Below are positions 1 through 8,828 of a DNA stretch of 64,000 bases, in pieces. Position numbers and translations under genes: made by a program. The notes under the pieces are model-generated. The model was not told where the DNA came from and searched no databases. It saw only the letters and a list, made by a program, of their open reading frames with translations. Position 1 is the stretch's first letter; each line of letters opens with the position of its first letter. The stretch is from Spirosoma oryzicola (GTDB taxonomy: Bacteria > Bacteroidota > Bacteroidia > Cytophagales > Spirosomataceae). The stretch covers positions 124,001-188,000 of the forward strand of contig NZ_CP089540.1 in the NCBI RefSeq assembly GCF_021233055.1, read 5' to 3'.

Positions 1-1
1 A

Positions 2-112
2 GGCTTTTTTCCTGAACCTGTTCAGGCCGTAGGGTTAGTGATAGCCACAATAGCGGTCCTGTGGAGCTTTATGTATGTATTGTACAAACAGAAATGGTTT
101 CTCAGATTGTAA
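2..112 (+). CDS. C-terminal end of a membrane protein (possibly NagX/DUF5009-like acyltransferase), truncated by window edge
   Basis: An open frame enters from the left edge and ends at TAA 110-112, giving 36 residues. It has a Pro-Glu-Pro turn, one hydrophobic segment (about residues 10-26) and a basic tail ending KQKWFLRL. This resembles the last helix and tail of the heparan-alpha-glucosaminide N-acetyltransferase-like (NagX, DUF5009) family, which often sits in N-acetylglucosamine loci. That identity is inference from a short tail; any polytopic membrane protein could end this way. Its frame is certain only because it runs into the edge without a stop. It would be the gene upstream of the amino-sugar locus. 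Confidence 0.4.
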   Translation, partial: GFFPEPVQAVGLVIATIAVLWSFMYVLYKQKWFLRL

Positions 113-250
113 GCTGTATAAGCGTAAGTTCAAACAGGAAAAATATTATGTACTTAGTTCAAGCATAAATTGCTCGTTAATTTTCTTTGAATAGAGATGT
201 GCAAAATAAATTTCTGTCAATGATTTGATTGTATTTAATTGTTTTTTACT

Positions 251-270
251 TTTCGGGTACGTACCCGAAA
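251..270. promoter_or_regulatory. 20-bp perfect palindrome, putative operator 1
   Basis: This is a perfect 20-bp palindrome with the core CGGGTACGTACCCG (254-267), lying in an AT-rich stretch 181 bp before the susC start. The same 14-bp core recurs inside the palindrome at 375-408, with the two centres 131 bp apart. A perfect palindrome with a central CG is the usual shape of a LacI-type (or similar dimeric) repressor site. No regulator gene is visible next to it, so the binding protein is unknown. Confidence 0.6.
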
Positions 271-374
271 CCGTTCAAGCTAAAGTAAGAATGTGATCGT
301 CAACGTCCCTGGAAAGGAATAGGCGAGTGGCAAATCATAAAAAAGTAAAGCGTAATCAATTCTGATTATTTTTT

Positions 375-408
375 TGTCTGGTTGCGGGTACGTACCCGCA
401 ACCAGACA
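375..408. promoter_or_regulatory. 34-bp perfect palindrome, putative operator 2
   Basis: The two 17-bp arms are exactly complementary with no loop, centred between 391 and 392. The middle 14 bases (385-398) equal the core of the palindrome at 251-270. The site ends 42 bp before the susC ATG, where a repressor could block the promoter. As RNA it would also fold into a very stable hairpin, so an attenuator or upstream-gene terminator is an alternative. The shared core with the first site favours a protein-binding operator. Confidence 0.6.
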
Positions 409-450
409 GACGTAAACGTAGCCTTACCTATATAGACCAATTCTACATCT

Positions 451-3400
451 ATGATTCGACTAAAACTACTTATCACAGGCATGCTCTGGCTCATCCTGAT
501 AACAGCCGAGGCTCAAACGAAGCGGATATCCGGTAAGGTGCTGGATGCGCAGAATGCTCCGTTACCAGGCGCGTCGGTTCTGCTAAAAGGAAGTACGACG
601 GGTACTGTTACCGATGCCGAAGGCACCTTCACGATTAATGCTCCTGCTAATGCAGTGCTGGTCGTTTCTTACACCGGCTACCTGGCTAAAGAAGTGCCTG
701 TTGGTCAATCGACAACGCTGAACATTACCCTTGCTGAGTCGCCCCAGTTGTTGAGTGATGTTGTTGTGGTTGGTTACGGTACGCAGCGAAAAAGGGATTT
801 GACCGGATCAATTGCTTCTATTTCGCAGACGGAAGTAAAGAATCTGCCCATCGCCCGGGCCGATCAGATTCTACAGGGCCGTATCAGCGGAGTGCAGGTC
901 ACCCAAACCAATGCGGAACCGGGCGGTAACATCAGCATTCGCATCCGGGGGACAAACTCCATCAACTCGGGCAACGAACCGCTGTTTGTGATTGACGGCT
1001 TTCCGGGCGCAGGCGATCTGAATTCCATAAACCCCAGCGATATCGAATCCATTGAAGTGTTGAAGGATGCTTCTGCTACGGCTATCTACGGAAGCCGGGG
1101 GGCCAACGGTGTCGTGATCGTTACGACGAAAAAAGGGTCCAGCAAACAATCATCCATCAATTTTGAAGCGTATCACGGTGTTCAGTCCGTCAGCAAGCTG
1201 TACGATATGATGAACGCCAGAGAGTTTGCGACCTATCTGAATGACGTTCAGGGTCTGATTAATCAGGAAACGCCCGCTTCTGCGAAAGCACTGCCTTACA
1301 CCCCAGAACAGGTTGCGGCATTGGGCGAAGGCACAAACTGGCAAAAAGAAGTGCTGCGAACAGCGCCGATCAGTAACTACCAGCTTAACTTCCTGGGCGG
1401 CAACAGCGATACCCGCTACAACCTGAGCTTCAACTATTTTAACCAGCAGGGTATCGTCATCAATTCGGGCTTCCAGCGAGGCTCTATTCGGTTTAATCTG
1501 GACAAAAAGATAAGCGACAAAATCAATGTTGGCTTCACGTCACAACTGACCCGGTCGGGAGAGAACCGCGCGTTGGTCAATACTGCCGGATCGACGGAAA
1601 TGGGTGGTATTATTCTGGATGCCATGCGTTTTAATCCGGCACTGCCAGTTCGTGATCAGGCGGGAACTTATACGTACCTCAATGGTCCTGCGGGCTATCT
1701 GGAGCTAGTCGGTAACCCTGTCGCCTACGCCAACAAAGTCAAAAATCAGTACAACAACCTGCGGGGTCTACTTAATTTTTTTGCTGACTATGAGATCGTC
1801 AAAGGACTTAAGCTTAGAAGTACCGCCGGAACGGATTTTAATTATGCGTCGCTGGAGTATTATGTACCGTCCGATATTTACGCCGGTTCGAATAGCAAAG
1901 GCACCGCTACGCGCTCATCGGGAAACCGTTACAGCTGGGTTAACGAAAATACCTTGACCTACGACCGGGAGTTCAACAAATCGCACGCGCTCACGCTTCT
2001 CGGTGGTCTGACGTTTCAGGAATTTTACAACACCGACTTCGCGGCATCGAATAGTAATTTCTTCACGAATCTGCTGGAATCCGACAACATCGGCATTGGT
2101 GCCAACGTATTGCCACCGAGTTCAAGCCGTACCAAAAATAGCCTGATGTCTTACTTTGGCCGGGCCAACTACCGCTTTCTGGATAAGTACTTGTTTACGT
2201 TCACGATGCGGGCCGATGGTTCATCGCGCTTCGGACCGAACAACAAATGGGGCTATTTTCCCTCGGGGGCTTTCGCCTGGCGCGTCATCGACGAATCCTT
2301 TATGAAGTCGGTACCCGTCATTTCTGATCTGAAATTACGGGCAAGCTACGGCATCACCGGTAATCAGGAAATCGCATCGTATTCGTCGTTTGCCCGCTAC
2401 ACTAACAACGCTTACACACTGGGGGGCGGCACACGCGTGATTGGTTTATCGCCGAACAACATCCCGAACCCAGGTATTAGCTGGGAATCAACCGCTTCGT
2501 TGGATTTCGGTGTTGACCTGAGTGTGTTAAGCAATCGAATTACGTTTACTGCGGACTATTACTACAAACGCACGAGAGACTTACTACTGAACGTGTCGAT
2601 TCCGGTGTCAACGGGCTACAGCACAGTCCTGTTAAACGCGGGTGGGGTGCAAAACAAAGGGATCGAGCTGAGTGTCAATAGCGTCAATATGAATTCGGGT
2701 CGCTTCAAATGGACAACAGCCGCCAACCTTTCCGCCAACCGCAATAAAGTTCTTGACCTGAATGGCGAATACGAACGCTTTGTCGGTACGTCGAGCGGCA
2801 GTCTTTTCCCGAGTGCCAGCAATGGCGCAACCAGCGTTCTGCGCGTAGGCGAACCGATTGGCTCTTTTTACGGATATGTATTCGAAGGTATCTGGCAAAC
2901 ACCCGACGAAATCAGCGCCAGCAAACGAACGGGTGTTCGTCCGGGCGATCCGCGCTACGCCGATCTCAACGGCGATGGCGTACTCGACGCGAAGGATCGC
3001 ACCATCATTGGTCGGGCGCAACCCAAGTTTATTTACGGACTTACCAACAATTTCACGCTGGGCAATTTCAACCTGAACGTTTTCCTGCAAGGCGTTCAGG
3101 GTAGCGACATATTGAACCTCAACCGGTATTACCTAGAAACGGGCGGCTATATTAACGGCAACAAACTAAAGTCGCAGACGCAGCGCTGGACCGGGCCGGG
3201 TACCAGCAACACCATTGCCAAGGCAAACAGCACTCTACGGCGTGGAACTGGTATCACGAGTGATGTGGTTGAAGATGGCAGTTTTCTGCGCGTTAAAACC
3301 GTTTCGCTTTCCTACACGCTACCGAAGTTAGGCTCAATCAGCAACGTCCTGAAATCGGCGAATGTCTACGTTACCGCTCAGAACCTGTTCACCTTCACCA

Positions 3401-3522
3401 AGTATTCTGGCTACGATCCGGAAGTCAACTCGTTCGGAGCTTCCAACCTCAGTCTGAACACCGACTTCAACGCGTATCCAAACGTCCGAACATTCACCGC
3501 CGGTATTCGCCTTGGCCTCTAA
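451..3522 (+). CDS. SusC/RagA family TonB-dependent outer-membrane transporter
   Basis: This 1023-residue outer-membrane importer would take up oligosaccharides by TonB energy, with the SusD protein encoded 14 bp downstream as its lid. A signal peptide (residues 1-21, ending AEAQ) is followed by a carboxypeptidase-D-like beta-sandwich (about 24-100, SGKVLDAQNAPLPGASVLLKG), a TonB-box/plug region with VVVVGYGTQRKRDLTGSI (about 104-122) and the plug motif AIYGSRGANGVVIVTTKKG (about 212-230). The remainder is a long beta-barrel ending in an aromatic-poor FTAGIRLGL. Length and motif order are normal for SusC. The genes that follow (deaminase, GH20) suggest an N-acetylhexosamine-containing substrate. 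Two palindromes lie upstream and probably control expression. Confidence 0.95.
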   Translation: MIRLKLLITGMLWLILITAEAQTKRISGKVLDAQNAPLPGASVLLKGSTTGTVTDAEGTFTINAPANAVLVVSYTGYLAKEVPVGQSTTLNITLAESPQLLSDVVVVGYGTQRKRDLTGSIASISQTEVKNLPIARADQILQGRISGVQVTQTNAEPGGNISIRIRGTNSINSGNEPLFVIDGFPGAGDLNSINPSDIESIEVLKDASATAIYGSRGANGVVIVTTKKGSSKQSSINFEAYHGVQSVSKLYDMMNAREFATYLNDVQGLINQETPASAKALPYTPEQVAALGEGTNWQKEVLRTAPISNYQLNFLGGNSDTRYNLSFNYFNQQGIVINSGFQRGSIRFNLDKKISDKINVGFTSQLTRSGENRALVNTAGSTEMGGIILDAMRFNPALPVRDQAGTYTYLNGPAGYLELVGNPVAYANKVKNQYNNLRGLLNFFADYEIVKGLKLRSTAGTDFNYASLEYYVPSDIYAGSNSKGTATRSSGNRYSWVNENTLTYDREFNKSHALTLLGGLTFQEFYNTDFAASNSNFFTNLLESDNIGIGANVLPPSSSRTKNSLMSYFGRANYRFLDKYLFTFTMRADGSSRFGPNNKWGYFPSGAFAWRVIDESFMKSVPVISDLKLRASYGITGNQEIASYSSFARYTNNAYTLGGGTRVIGLSPNNIPNPGISWESTASLDFGVDLSVLSNRITFTADYYYKRTRDLLLNVSIPVSTGYSTVLLNAGGVQNKGIELSVNSVNMNSGRFKWTTAANLSANRNKVLDLNGEYERFVGTSSGSLFPSASNGATSVLRVGEPIGSFYGYVFEGIWQTPDEISASKRTGVRPGDPRYADLNGDGVLDAKDRTIIGRAQPKFIYGLTNNFTLGNFNLNVFLQGVQGSDILNLNRYYLETGGYINGNKLKSQTQRWTGPGTSNTIAKANSTLRRGTGITSDVVEDGSFLRVKTVSLSYTLPKLGSISNVLKSANVYVTAQNLFTFTKYSGYDPEVNSFGASNLSLNTDFNAYPNVRTFTAGIRLGL

Positions 3523-3536
3523 TCCACCTGACACCC

Positions 3537-4964
3537 ATGAAAACTACGAAAAAAGGTTTGTTGCTCCTGTTGGGAGCGCTTGCGATGACGGGCGTTTCCT
3601 GCGACAATTTTTTGAAGGAAGAACCCTACGATTTTGTCAGCACCGATAATTTTTACCGGAGCGAGGCCGACGCCGTTACCGCGCTGAACGGTGTATTCAA
3701 TCTCATGCAGAATGGATTGTACTACGCCCGTACGTTCTGGATCTTGTCGGAGTTGACCGGTGATCTGATGAAGGTCGGAAATCCGCAGGCGGGCCGGCCT
3801 GATCTGGATGAACTAACGTATACGTCCACCAATCCGGAAGTAGCCAACTGGTGGACGTACTCGTACCTGATGGTCAACCGCGCGAATGATGTCATTGCTA
3901 ATACGCCGTCGATTAGCATGGATGCCGCCAGACGCGCCAATATCGAAGGAAACGCTCGTTTTCTGCGGGCGCTGGCTTATTTTGATTTGGTGCGTAGTTA
4001 CGGCGATGTTCCGCTGCTGACCAAGCCAACCGGAGCAGATGGTAATTTACGACCCGCCCGAACACCGATCAAAGATGTATACAAGCAAATCGTTGATGAC
4101 CTGACCTTTGCCGAAGCGAACTGCCTTCCTGAAAATAAAATTACGGCGGCTGAAAAAGGGCGCGTATCCAGCGGAGCAGCCGCTTCCTTGCTGGCTAAGG
4201 TGTATCTGACCCGGGCTTCTTCATCAGCTGCCGAAGCAACGGATACTCAGTCAGCCCTCGACGCTACCAACCGGGTGATCAACTCGAAAATTTATTCGCT
4301 GGTGCCTTACGCCAACGTATTCGATGTCGCCACCGAAAATGGTCCTGAACACATTTTCTCAGTTCAGTTCGATTTGCCGCCCAACGCGGGTAACATCACG
4401 GCGCGGATGCATTTGCCTGCGTCGCTAGACGGCAATCAGGCGTTTTACGTTGAGGAATGGTTCTACAACTCGTTCGCGCCTGCTGATACCATTCGTAAGA
4501 ACTGGACGATGACCAAAAAAGCCGGGAGTCAGACATTAGCTAACGCGTATTACGTCAAGTTTCGGGACCCGCTTAGACAAGGAAACAACGCCCGCAACAA
4601 CACGCTGATTTTACGCTATGCCGATGTACTGCTGATGCAATCGGAGGCCATGAATCAACTCAATCCGGCCAATGCGGCCAAATTTGACGGTATCAATGCT
4701 GTCCGGACGAGGGCGGGTATCAGCAAGCTAAGTTTGACGACGACTCCTTCAAAAGAAGACTTTATTACGGCTTTGGTCGATGAGCGGGGTTGGGAGTTCA
4801 GCGCCGAAGGAATCCGTCGGTTCGATCTTCTACGGCTGGGTCGGTACAAGGAAGTTCAGAAGCGGGTGTACAACCGGACCGTTGACAATAAATACCTGCT
4901 TTACCCGATTCCGCAGACCGAAATAACCTTGAATCCTAATCTGACACAAAATCCTGGTTTTTAG
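3537..4964 (+). CDS. SusD/RagB family outer-membrane lipoprotein
   Basis: This 475-residue surface lipoprotein would bind the glycan and cap the SusC channel. It has a lipoprotein signal (MKTTKKGLLLLLGALAMTGVSC; Cys22 lipidated), the N-terminal SusD domain (YDFVSTDNFYRSEADAVTALNGVF), the helical repeat RFLRALAYFDLVRSYGDVPL (about 142-161) and the typical C-terminal RYADVLLMQSEAMNQL ... DERGWEFSAEGIRRFDLLRLGRY ending LNPNLTQNPGF. All are hallmarks of the RagB/SusD family, and length is normal. It lies 14 bp after susC, so the two are surely co-transcribed. Confidence 0.95.
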   Translation: MKTTKKGLLLLLGALAMTGVSCDNFLKEEPYDFVSTDNFYRSEADAVTALNGVFNLMQNGLYYARTFWILSELTGDLMKVGNPQAGRPDLDELTYTSTNPEVANWWTYSYLMVNRANDVIANTPSISMDAARRANIEGNARFLRALAYFDLVRSYGDVPLLTKPTGADGNLRPARTPIKDVYKQIVDDLTFAEANCLPENKITAAEKGRVSSGAAASLLAKVYLTRASSSAAEATDTQSALDATNRVINSKIYSLVPYANVFDVATENGPEHIFSVQFDLPPNAGNITARMHLPASLDGNQAFYVEEWFYNSFAPADTIRKNWTMTKKAGSQTLANAYYVKFRDPLRQGNNARNNTLILRYADVLLMQSEAMNQLNPANAAKFDGINAVRTRAGISKLSLTTTPSKEDFITALVDERGWEFSAEGIRRFDLLRLGRYKEVQKRVYNRTVDNKYLLYPIPQTEITLNPNLTQNPGF

Positions 4965-5007
4965 GCTAATTTAAAGCCAGGATAGTTTTTTACTTAGCAA
5001 CAAAATA

Positions 5008-5775
5008 ATGAGATTAACAGTCGAACAGGTTGACGCTCTGCAAGTGCGCGTTTTTGAAACCAGACAAGAAATGGGTGTCGCTGCCGGCGCGGATGTTGCC
5101 CTTAAAATCAGAGAGCTACAAACCGAGCAGGCAATTCTCCGAATGGTGTTTGCGGCAGCCCCTTCCCAAAACGAAATGCTGGATTATCTAGCCACCGCCG
5201 AGGGTATTGACTGGTCACGGATTGATGCCTTTCACATGGACGAATACGTGGGCCTACCCGCAGACGCACCCCAGCGGTTTGGTTCTTTCTTGACCACAAA
5301 GTTGTTTAGCCGGGTATCACCCCGTACTGTCCATTTGATCGATGATTCAGCGGGCGCAACGGAAGCCTGCCAGCGGTACAAACAGTTGCTGGAGGAAGGG
5401 CCAATCGACATCGTTTGCCTGGGTATAGGAGAAAATGGGCACTTGGCGTTCAACGATCCACCCGTAGCTGATTTTGATGATCCTGAAGTGATTAAGCGCG
5501 TTCAACTCGATGATGTGTGCCGCCAGCAACAGGTAAATGACGGTTGCTTCGATACCTTCGACGACGTTCCAGAAGAAGCGCTGACCCTGACCATTCCGAC
5601 GTTATTATCCGGTCGTCACCTATTTTGTGTGGTTCCCGGCAAAACGAAGCATCAGGCGGTGAAAGCAGTGCTCAATGGGCCAATTACAACGGCCTGTCCC
5701 GCTTCCATACTTCGTCAGCATCCTGACTGTACCCTGTATGTCGATCAGGATTCATACGGAGCTATAACGGAGTAA
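5008..5775 (+). CDS. nagB: Glucosamine-6-phosphate deaminase (NagB family)
   Basis: This 255-residue cytoplasmic enzyme is predicted to turn glucosamine 6-phosphate into fructose 6-phosphate and ammonia, feeding amino sugars into glycolysis. The family motif FHMDEYVGLP is present (about 75-84, catalytic Asp78), as is LGIGENGHLAFNDPP (about 138-152, with His145). In the second motif Asn143 replaces the Asp of the E. coli enzyme (many NagB proteins also have Asn), and an Asp stands where Glu148 is expected, so the proton relay may differ. Relation to another hexosamine-phosphate isomerase is possible. It follows susD by 43 bp and precedes the sugar transporter, consistent with an N-acetylglucosamine pathway. 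No NagA deacetylase is visible in the window. Confidence 0.88.
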   Translation: MRLTVEQVDALQVRVFETRQEMGVAAGADVALKIRELQTEQAILRMVFAAAPSQNEMLDYLATAEGIDWSRIDAFHMDEYVGLPADAPQRFGSFLTTKLFSRVSPRTVHLIDDSAGATEACQRYKQLLEEGPIDIVCLGIGENGHLAFNDPPVADFDDPEVIKRVQLDDVCRQQQVNDGCFDTFDDVPEEALTLTIPTLLSGRHLFCVVPGKTKHQAVKAVLNGPITTACPASILRQHPDCTLYVDQDSYGAITE

Positions 5776-5791
5776 ATACGTTTTATCCGCG

Positions 5792-5854
5792 CGATCAATT
5801 ACCCCCGCGCATTCCCGTATCGTACCGCAGCTAAATCGCGGGAGTAACTGATCG
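5792..5854 (+). promoter_or_regulatory. Intercistronic hairpin between nagB and transporter gene
   Basis: Arms 5792-5809 and 5837-5854 are complementary at 16 of 18 positions, separated by a 27-base loop, in the 129-bp gap between nagB and the transporter gene. There is no T-run after it, so it looks more like an RNA-stability or processing stem that separates expression of susCD-nagB from the distal genes than a terminator. Confidence 0.4.
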
Positions 5855-5904
5855 TAATAAACGTCAACCTAAACGGCCTAACCCAGCTTTTCTGCCCTTC
5901 GACT

Positions 5905-7221
5905 ATGGTTACCACAAACGCAGTAAATAACAAGGCTACCCAAGTGCAGCGAACAACGGGTCCCATTATCATCATTGGGGTGATGTTTTTTGTGTTTGGT
6001 TTTGTGACGTGGATCAATTCCATCCTGATCCCTTATTTCAAAATAGCCTGTGAGCTAACACACTTTCAGTCGTATCTGGTTGCCTTTGCGTTTTACATCT
6101 CCTACCTGGTGATGTCGATGCCCGCATCGGTGCTGCTGAAACGGGTTGGTTTCAAACGGGGCATGATGGTTGGGTTTTTCATTATGTCGCTGGGGGCGCT
6201 GCTGTTTGTTCCGGCTGCATACACGCGAACGTACGCACTGTTTCTGACGGGTCTTTTCACCATAGGAACGGGACTAGCGGTGCTCCAGACAGCCTCTAAT
6301 CCGTACGTAACGATTCTAGGGCCGATCGAGCGGGCCGCCCAGCGAATCAGCATCATGGGAATTTGCAATAAGACTGCTGGCATTGTGGCGCCACTCCTGT
6401 TTGCCGCCGTTATTCTGCGCTCGTCGGACGCTGCCTTGTTTAAGCAACTGCCCCTGATGACAGCCGAAGCGCGTAGCGTGGTGCTCGATGAGTTGATTCG
6501 CCGGGTAATGGTCCCCTACGCCTGCGTAAGCATCGTACTGTTTGGTCTGGGGTTATTCATCCGCTATTCCTCCCTGCCCGAGATTGACACGGAACAGGAA
6601 AGCGCGGAAGTTTCTGTTGCCAACTCCGACAAGACAAGCGTGCTGCAATTCCCGCATCTGGTGCTGGGTGCGCTGGCCATCTTTTTTCACGTTGGTTCCC
6701 AGGTTATTGCGATTGATACCGTCATCGGTTACGCCAGTTCGATGGGAGTATCGTTGCTGGAAGCCAAAGGGTTTCCGTCCTACATCCTGTTTGCGACGAT
6801 CTGCGGCTACGTGATTGGCATCATCACCATTCCCCGGTTCATCCGACAGGTCAACGCGCTCCGAATCTGTACCTTGCTGGGTGTATTATTTAGCGTTGGT
6901 ATCCTGTTTGCATCAGGTAGTCTTACCCTGTTTGGGCATGCTATGCCGCTATCGTTTTGGTTTCTGGTAAGCCTGGGTCTCCCAAATTCGCTGGTTTGGG
7001 CGGGTATCTGGCCGTTGGCGCTAGCCCGGCTGGGACGTTTTACCAAAGCGGGCGGTTCGCTGATGATCATGGGACTTTGCGGGAACGCTCTGATGCCGCT
7101 TGTCTACGGCTATTTTGCGGATTCTTTATCCCTTCGCGAAGCGTATTGGGTGCTTGTACCTTGTTATCTCTACCTGCTCTTTTACGCCGTTTACGGCCAT
7201 ACCATAAAACGCTGGCGGTAA
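5905..7221 (+). CDS. MFS sugar transporter, FucP/NagP (GluP) type
   Basis: This 438-residue inner-membrane sugar:proton symporter has about 12 transmembrane helices. The N-terminal motif VMFFVFGFVTWINSILIPYFKIACELT (about 27-53) and LQTASNPYVTILGP (about 127-140) are typical of the FucP/GluP/NagP branch of the major facilitator superfamily. A central loop (about 225-240, TEQESAEVSVANSDK) links the two six-helix halves. Its place between nagB and a GH20 gene suggests N-acetylglucosamine or related hexosamine as substrate; this is inferred from context, since the family also carries fucose, glucose and galactose. ATG 5905 gives a normal-length N-terminus for the family. Confidence 0.9.
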   Translation: MVTTNAVNNKATQVQRTTGPIIIIGVMFFVFGFVTWINSILIPYFKIACELTHFQSYLVAFAFYISYLVMSMPASVLLKRVGFKRGMMVGFFIMSLGALLFVPAAYTRTYALFLTGLFTIGTGLAVLQTASNPYVTILGPIERAAQRISIMGICNKTAGIVAPLLFAAVILRSSDAALFKQLPLMTAEARSVVLDELIRRVMVPYACVSIVLFGLGLFIRYSSLPEIDTEQESAEVSVANSDKTSVLQFPHLVLGALAIFFHVGSQVIAIDTVIGYASSMGVSLLEAKGFPSYILFATICGYVIGIITIPRFIRQVNALRICTLLGVLFSVGILFASGSLTLFGHAMPLSFWFLVSLGLPNSLVWAGIWPLALARLGRFTKAGGSLMIMGLCGNALMPLVYGYFADSLSLREAYWVLVPCYLYLLFYAVYGHTIKRWR

Positions 7222-7238
7222 TCTGATTCTATCGTATT

Positions 7239-8828
7239 ATGAAACATTTCTTTTTCGCCCTGCTATTCATCGTGCTGGGATTCCAGCCGGGTCTAAGCCA
7301 GCAACTAGCTCAAAGCTCCTCGTCTAAAACGGTGAAAGGATTTCATCTTGATCTGCGGATTCAGGTCATGACGATGAGCGCCCTTAAAGAACTTGCCCAG
7401 AAGCTTCAAAAGCAGGGCGTCAATACCCTGATCATGGAATGGGAAGCCACCTACCCATTTGAGAAGCATCCGATGATTCCCAACCGATACGCGTACAGCC
7501 GGTCGGATGTGACGTCGTTCGTGAAGTATTGCAATGGTCTGGGTATCGACGTGATTCCCCTGCAACAAAGCTTCGGACACGTAGAGTACATCCTGCGCAA
7601 CCCTCGGTATACGACTTTACGGGAAGATCAGAAAGACTTCTCGCAGGTATGTCCCATCGAAAGCGAAGCCAATAAAGCCTTGTTCACGGATCTCTTTCGT
7701 GATCTGGTGTCTACGCATAACTCTCCTTATTTTCATATTGGGGGGGACGAAACGTATCTGCTCGGTCATTGCCACAAGTGCCAGGCAAAAGCCGCCAAAG
7801 AAGGAAAGTCAAAACTGTTTGTCGATCACATCAAGATGCTGTGCGACATTGTTACGAGTTTGGGCAAGCGTCCGGTTCTCTGGGCCGACATCGCGCTGAA
7901 ACATCCTGAATCACTATCGCTGCTTCCCAAAGAAACGATTTTGATAGACTGGAACTACGGCTGGGCGCTGAACCGCTTTGGTGACCCCCGCAAATTAATC
8001 GAAACCGGGTTTGAAATCTGGGGAGCCCCTGCTTTGCGAAGTGGTCCCGATAACTACTTCGTGACCCAGTGGGAAAAGCATTTCAAGAATATCCGTGACT
8101 TTATTCCCACCACGAAGCAACTGGGTTACAAAGGTATTGTGATGACTTCCTGGTCTACTTCCGGCTTGTATTCGCCTGTTTTCGAGTCCGGCTCCGACAT
8201 CGTTGACCTGTATGCCATTCGGCACGTTTATCCCCTGTCTGGTTTTACTATGTTGTTGGCCGCTTATGGCGAAAGTCTGAAAACGACGCAGCCGCTAAAT
8301 ATCGGGCAGTTTGTTGAGACATACACGAGAGACACCTACGGGTTTACCAAAGAACAGGCAAATCAATTCTGGCAGGCGCTGATCACGGCTCCTTATGAAG
8401 TGAAACAAGGTGTGGTTGCTTCCCCCAAACCCATGACGGTCCAGGCATTATTGGACAGCACCCGATGGGCGGCTAAGACCTTACACGACTTAAACCCCGT
8501 CAGGAACAAGCCAGAATTTGAACAGTACCGCCTTATGATGGACATTCGACTGGAATACCTGACTTATCAGGCGCTCGAAAAGGAAGTCAATGAGCCTAGT
8601 TTTACAACCGCGCAGATGCCGACTGTTTTGTCCAAGCTAAAAACCCTGATCGCCGATTCCGAAAAGATCAGCAATCGGTTTATCGCTTTAAACAAAAATT
8701 ACTTCCATCCAGCTGAACTCGAACAAGAAGTTTATTGGCGGACAATTAAACCCCGTTTACTGTACGAACGCCTGGCCCGAGTAACGAGTCAGACTCCCAC
8801 CGATTTCCCTTCAAATCATGGCAACTAA
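7239..8828 (+). CDS. GH20-like exported beta-N-acetylhexosaminidase (hexosaminidase-D type)
   Basis: This 529-residue protein would release terminal beta-linked N-acetylhexosamine. A Sec signal peptide (residues 1-20, ending GLSQ) leads directly into a TIM-barrel beginning KGFHLDLRIQVMTMSALKEL. The GH20 signature HIGGDETYLLG places the catalytic pair at Asp170-Glu171. The N-terminal GH20b domain of classical hexosaminidases is missing, which matches the small hexosaminidase-D-like group. The C-terminal about 130 residues are helical and unassigned. It starts 17 bp after the transporter gene and its last 11 bases overlap the next gene, so it is translated as part of the same operon. Confidence 0.85.
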   Translation: MKHFFFALLFIVLGFQPGLSQQLAQSSSSKTVKGFHLDLRIQVMTMSALKELAQKLQKQGVNTLIMEWEATYPFEKHPMIPNRYAYSRSDVTSFVKYCNGLGIDVIPLQQSFGHVEYILRNPRYTTLREDQKDFSQVCPIESEANKALFTDLFRDLVSTHNSPYFHIGGDETYLLGHCHKCQAKAAKEGKSKLFVDHIKMLCDIVTSLGKRPVLWADIALKHPESLSLLPKETILIDWNYGWALNRFGDPRKLIETGFEIWGAPALRSGPDNYFVTQWEKHFKNIRDFIPTTKQLGYKGIVMTSWSTSGLYSPVFESGSDIVDLYAIRHVYPLSGFTMLLAAYGESLKTTQPLNIGQFVETYTRDTYGFTKEQANQFWQALITAPYEVKQGVVASPKPMTVQALLDSTRWAAKTLHDLNPVRNKPEFEQYRLMMDIRLEYLTYQALEKEVNEPSFTTAQMPTVLSKLKTLIADSEKISNRFIALNKNYFHPAELEQEVYWRTIKPRLLYERLARVTSQTPTDFPSNHGN

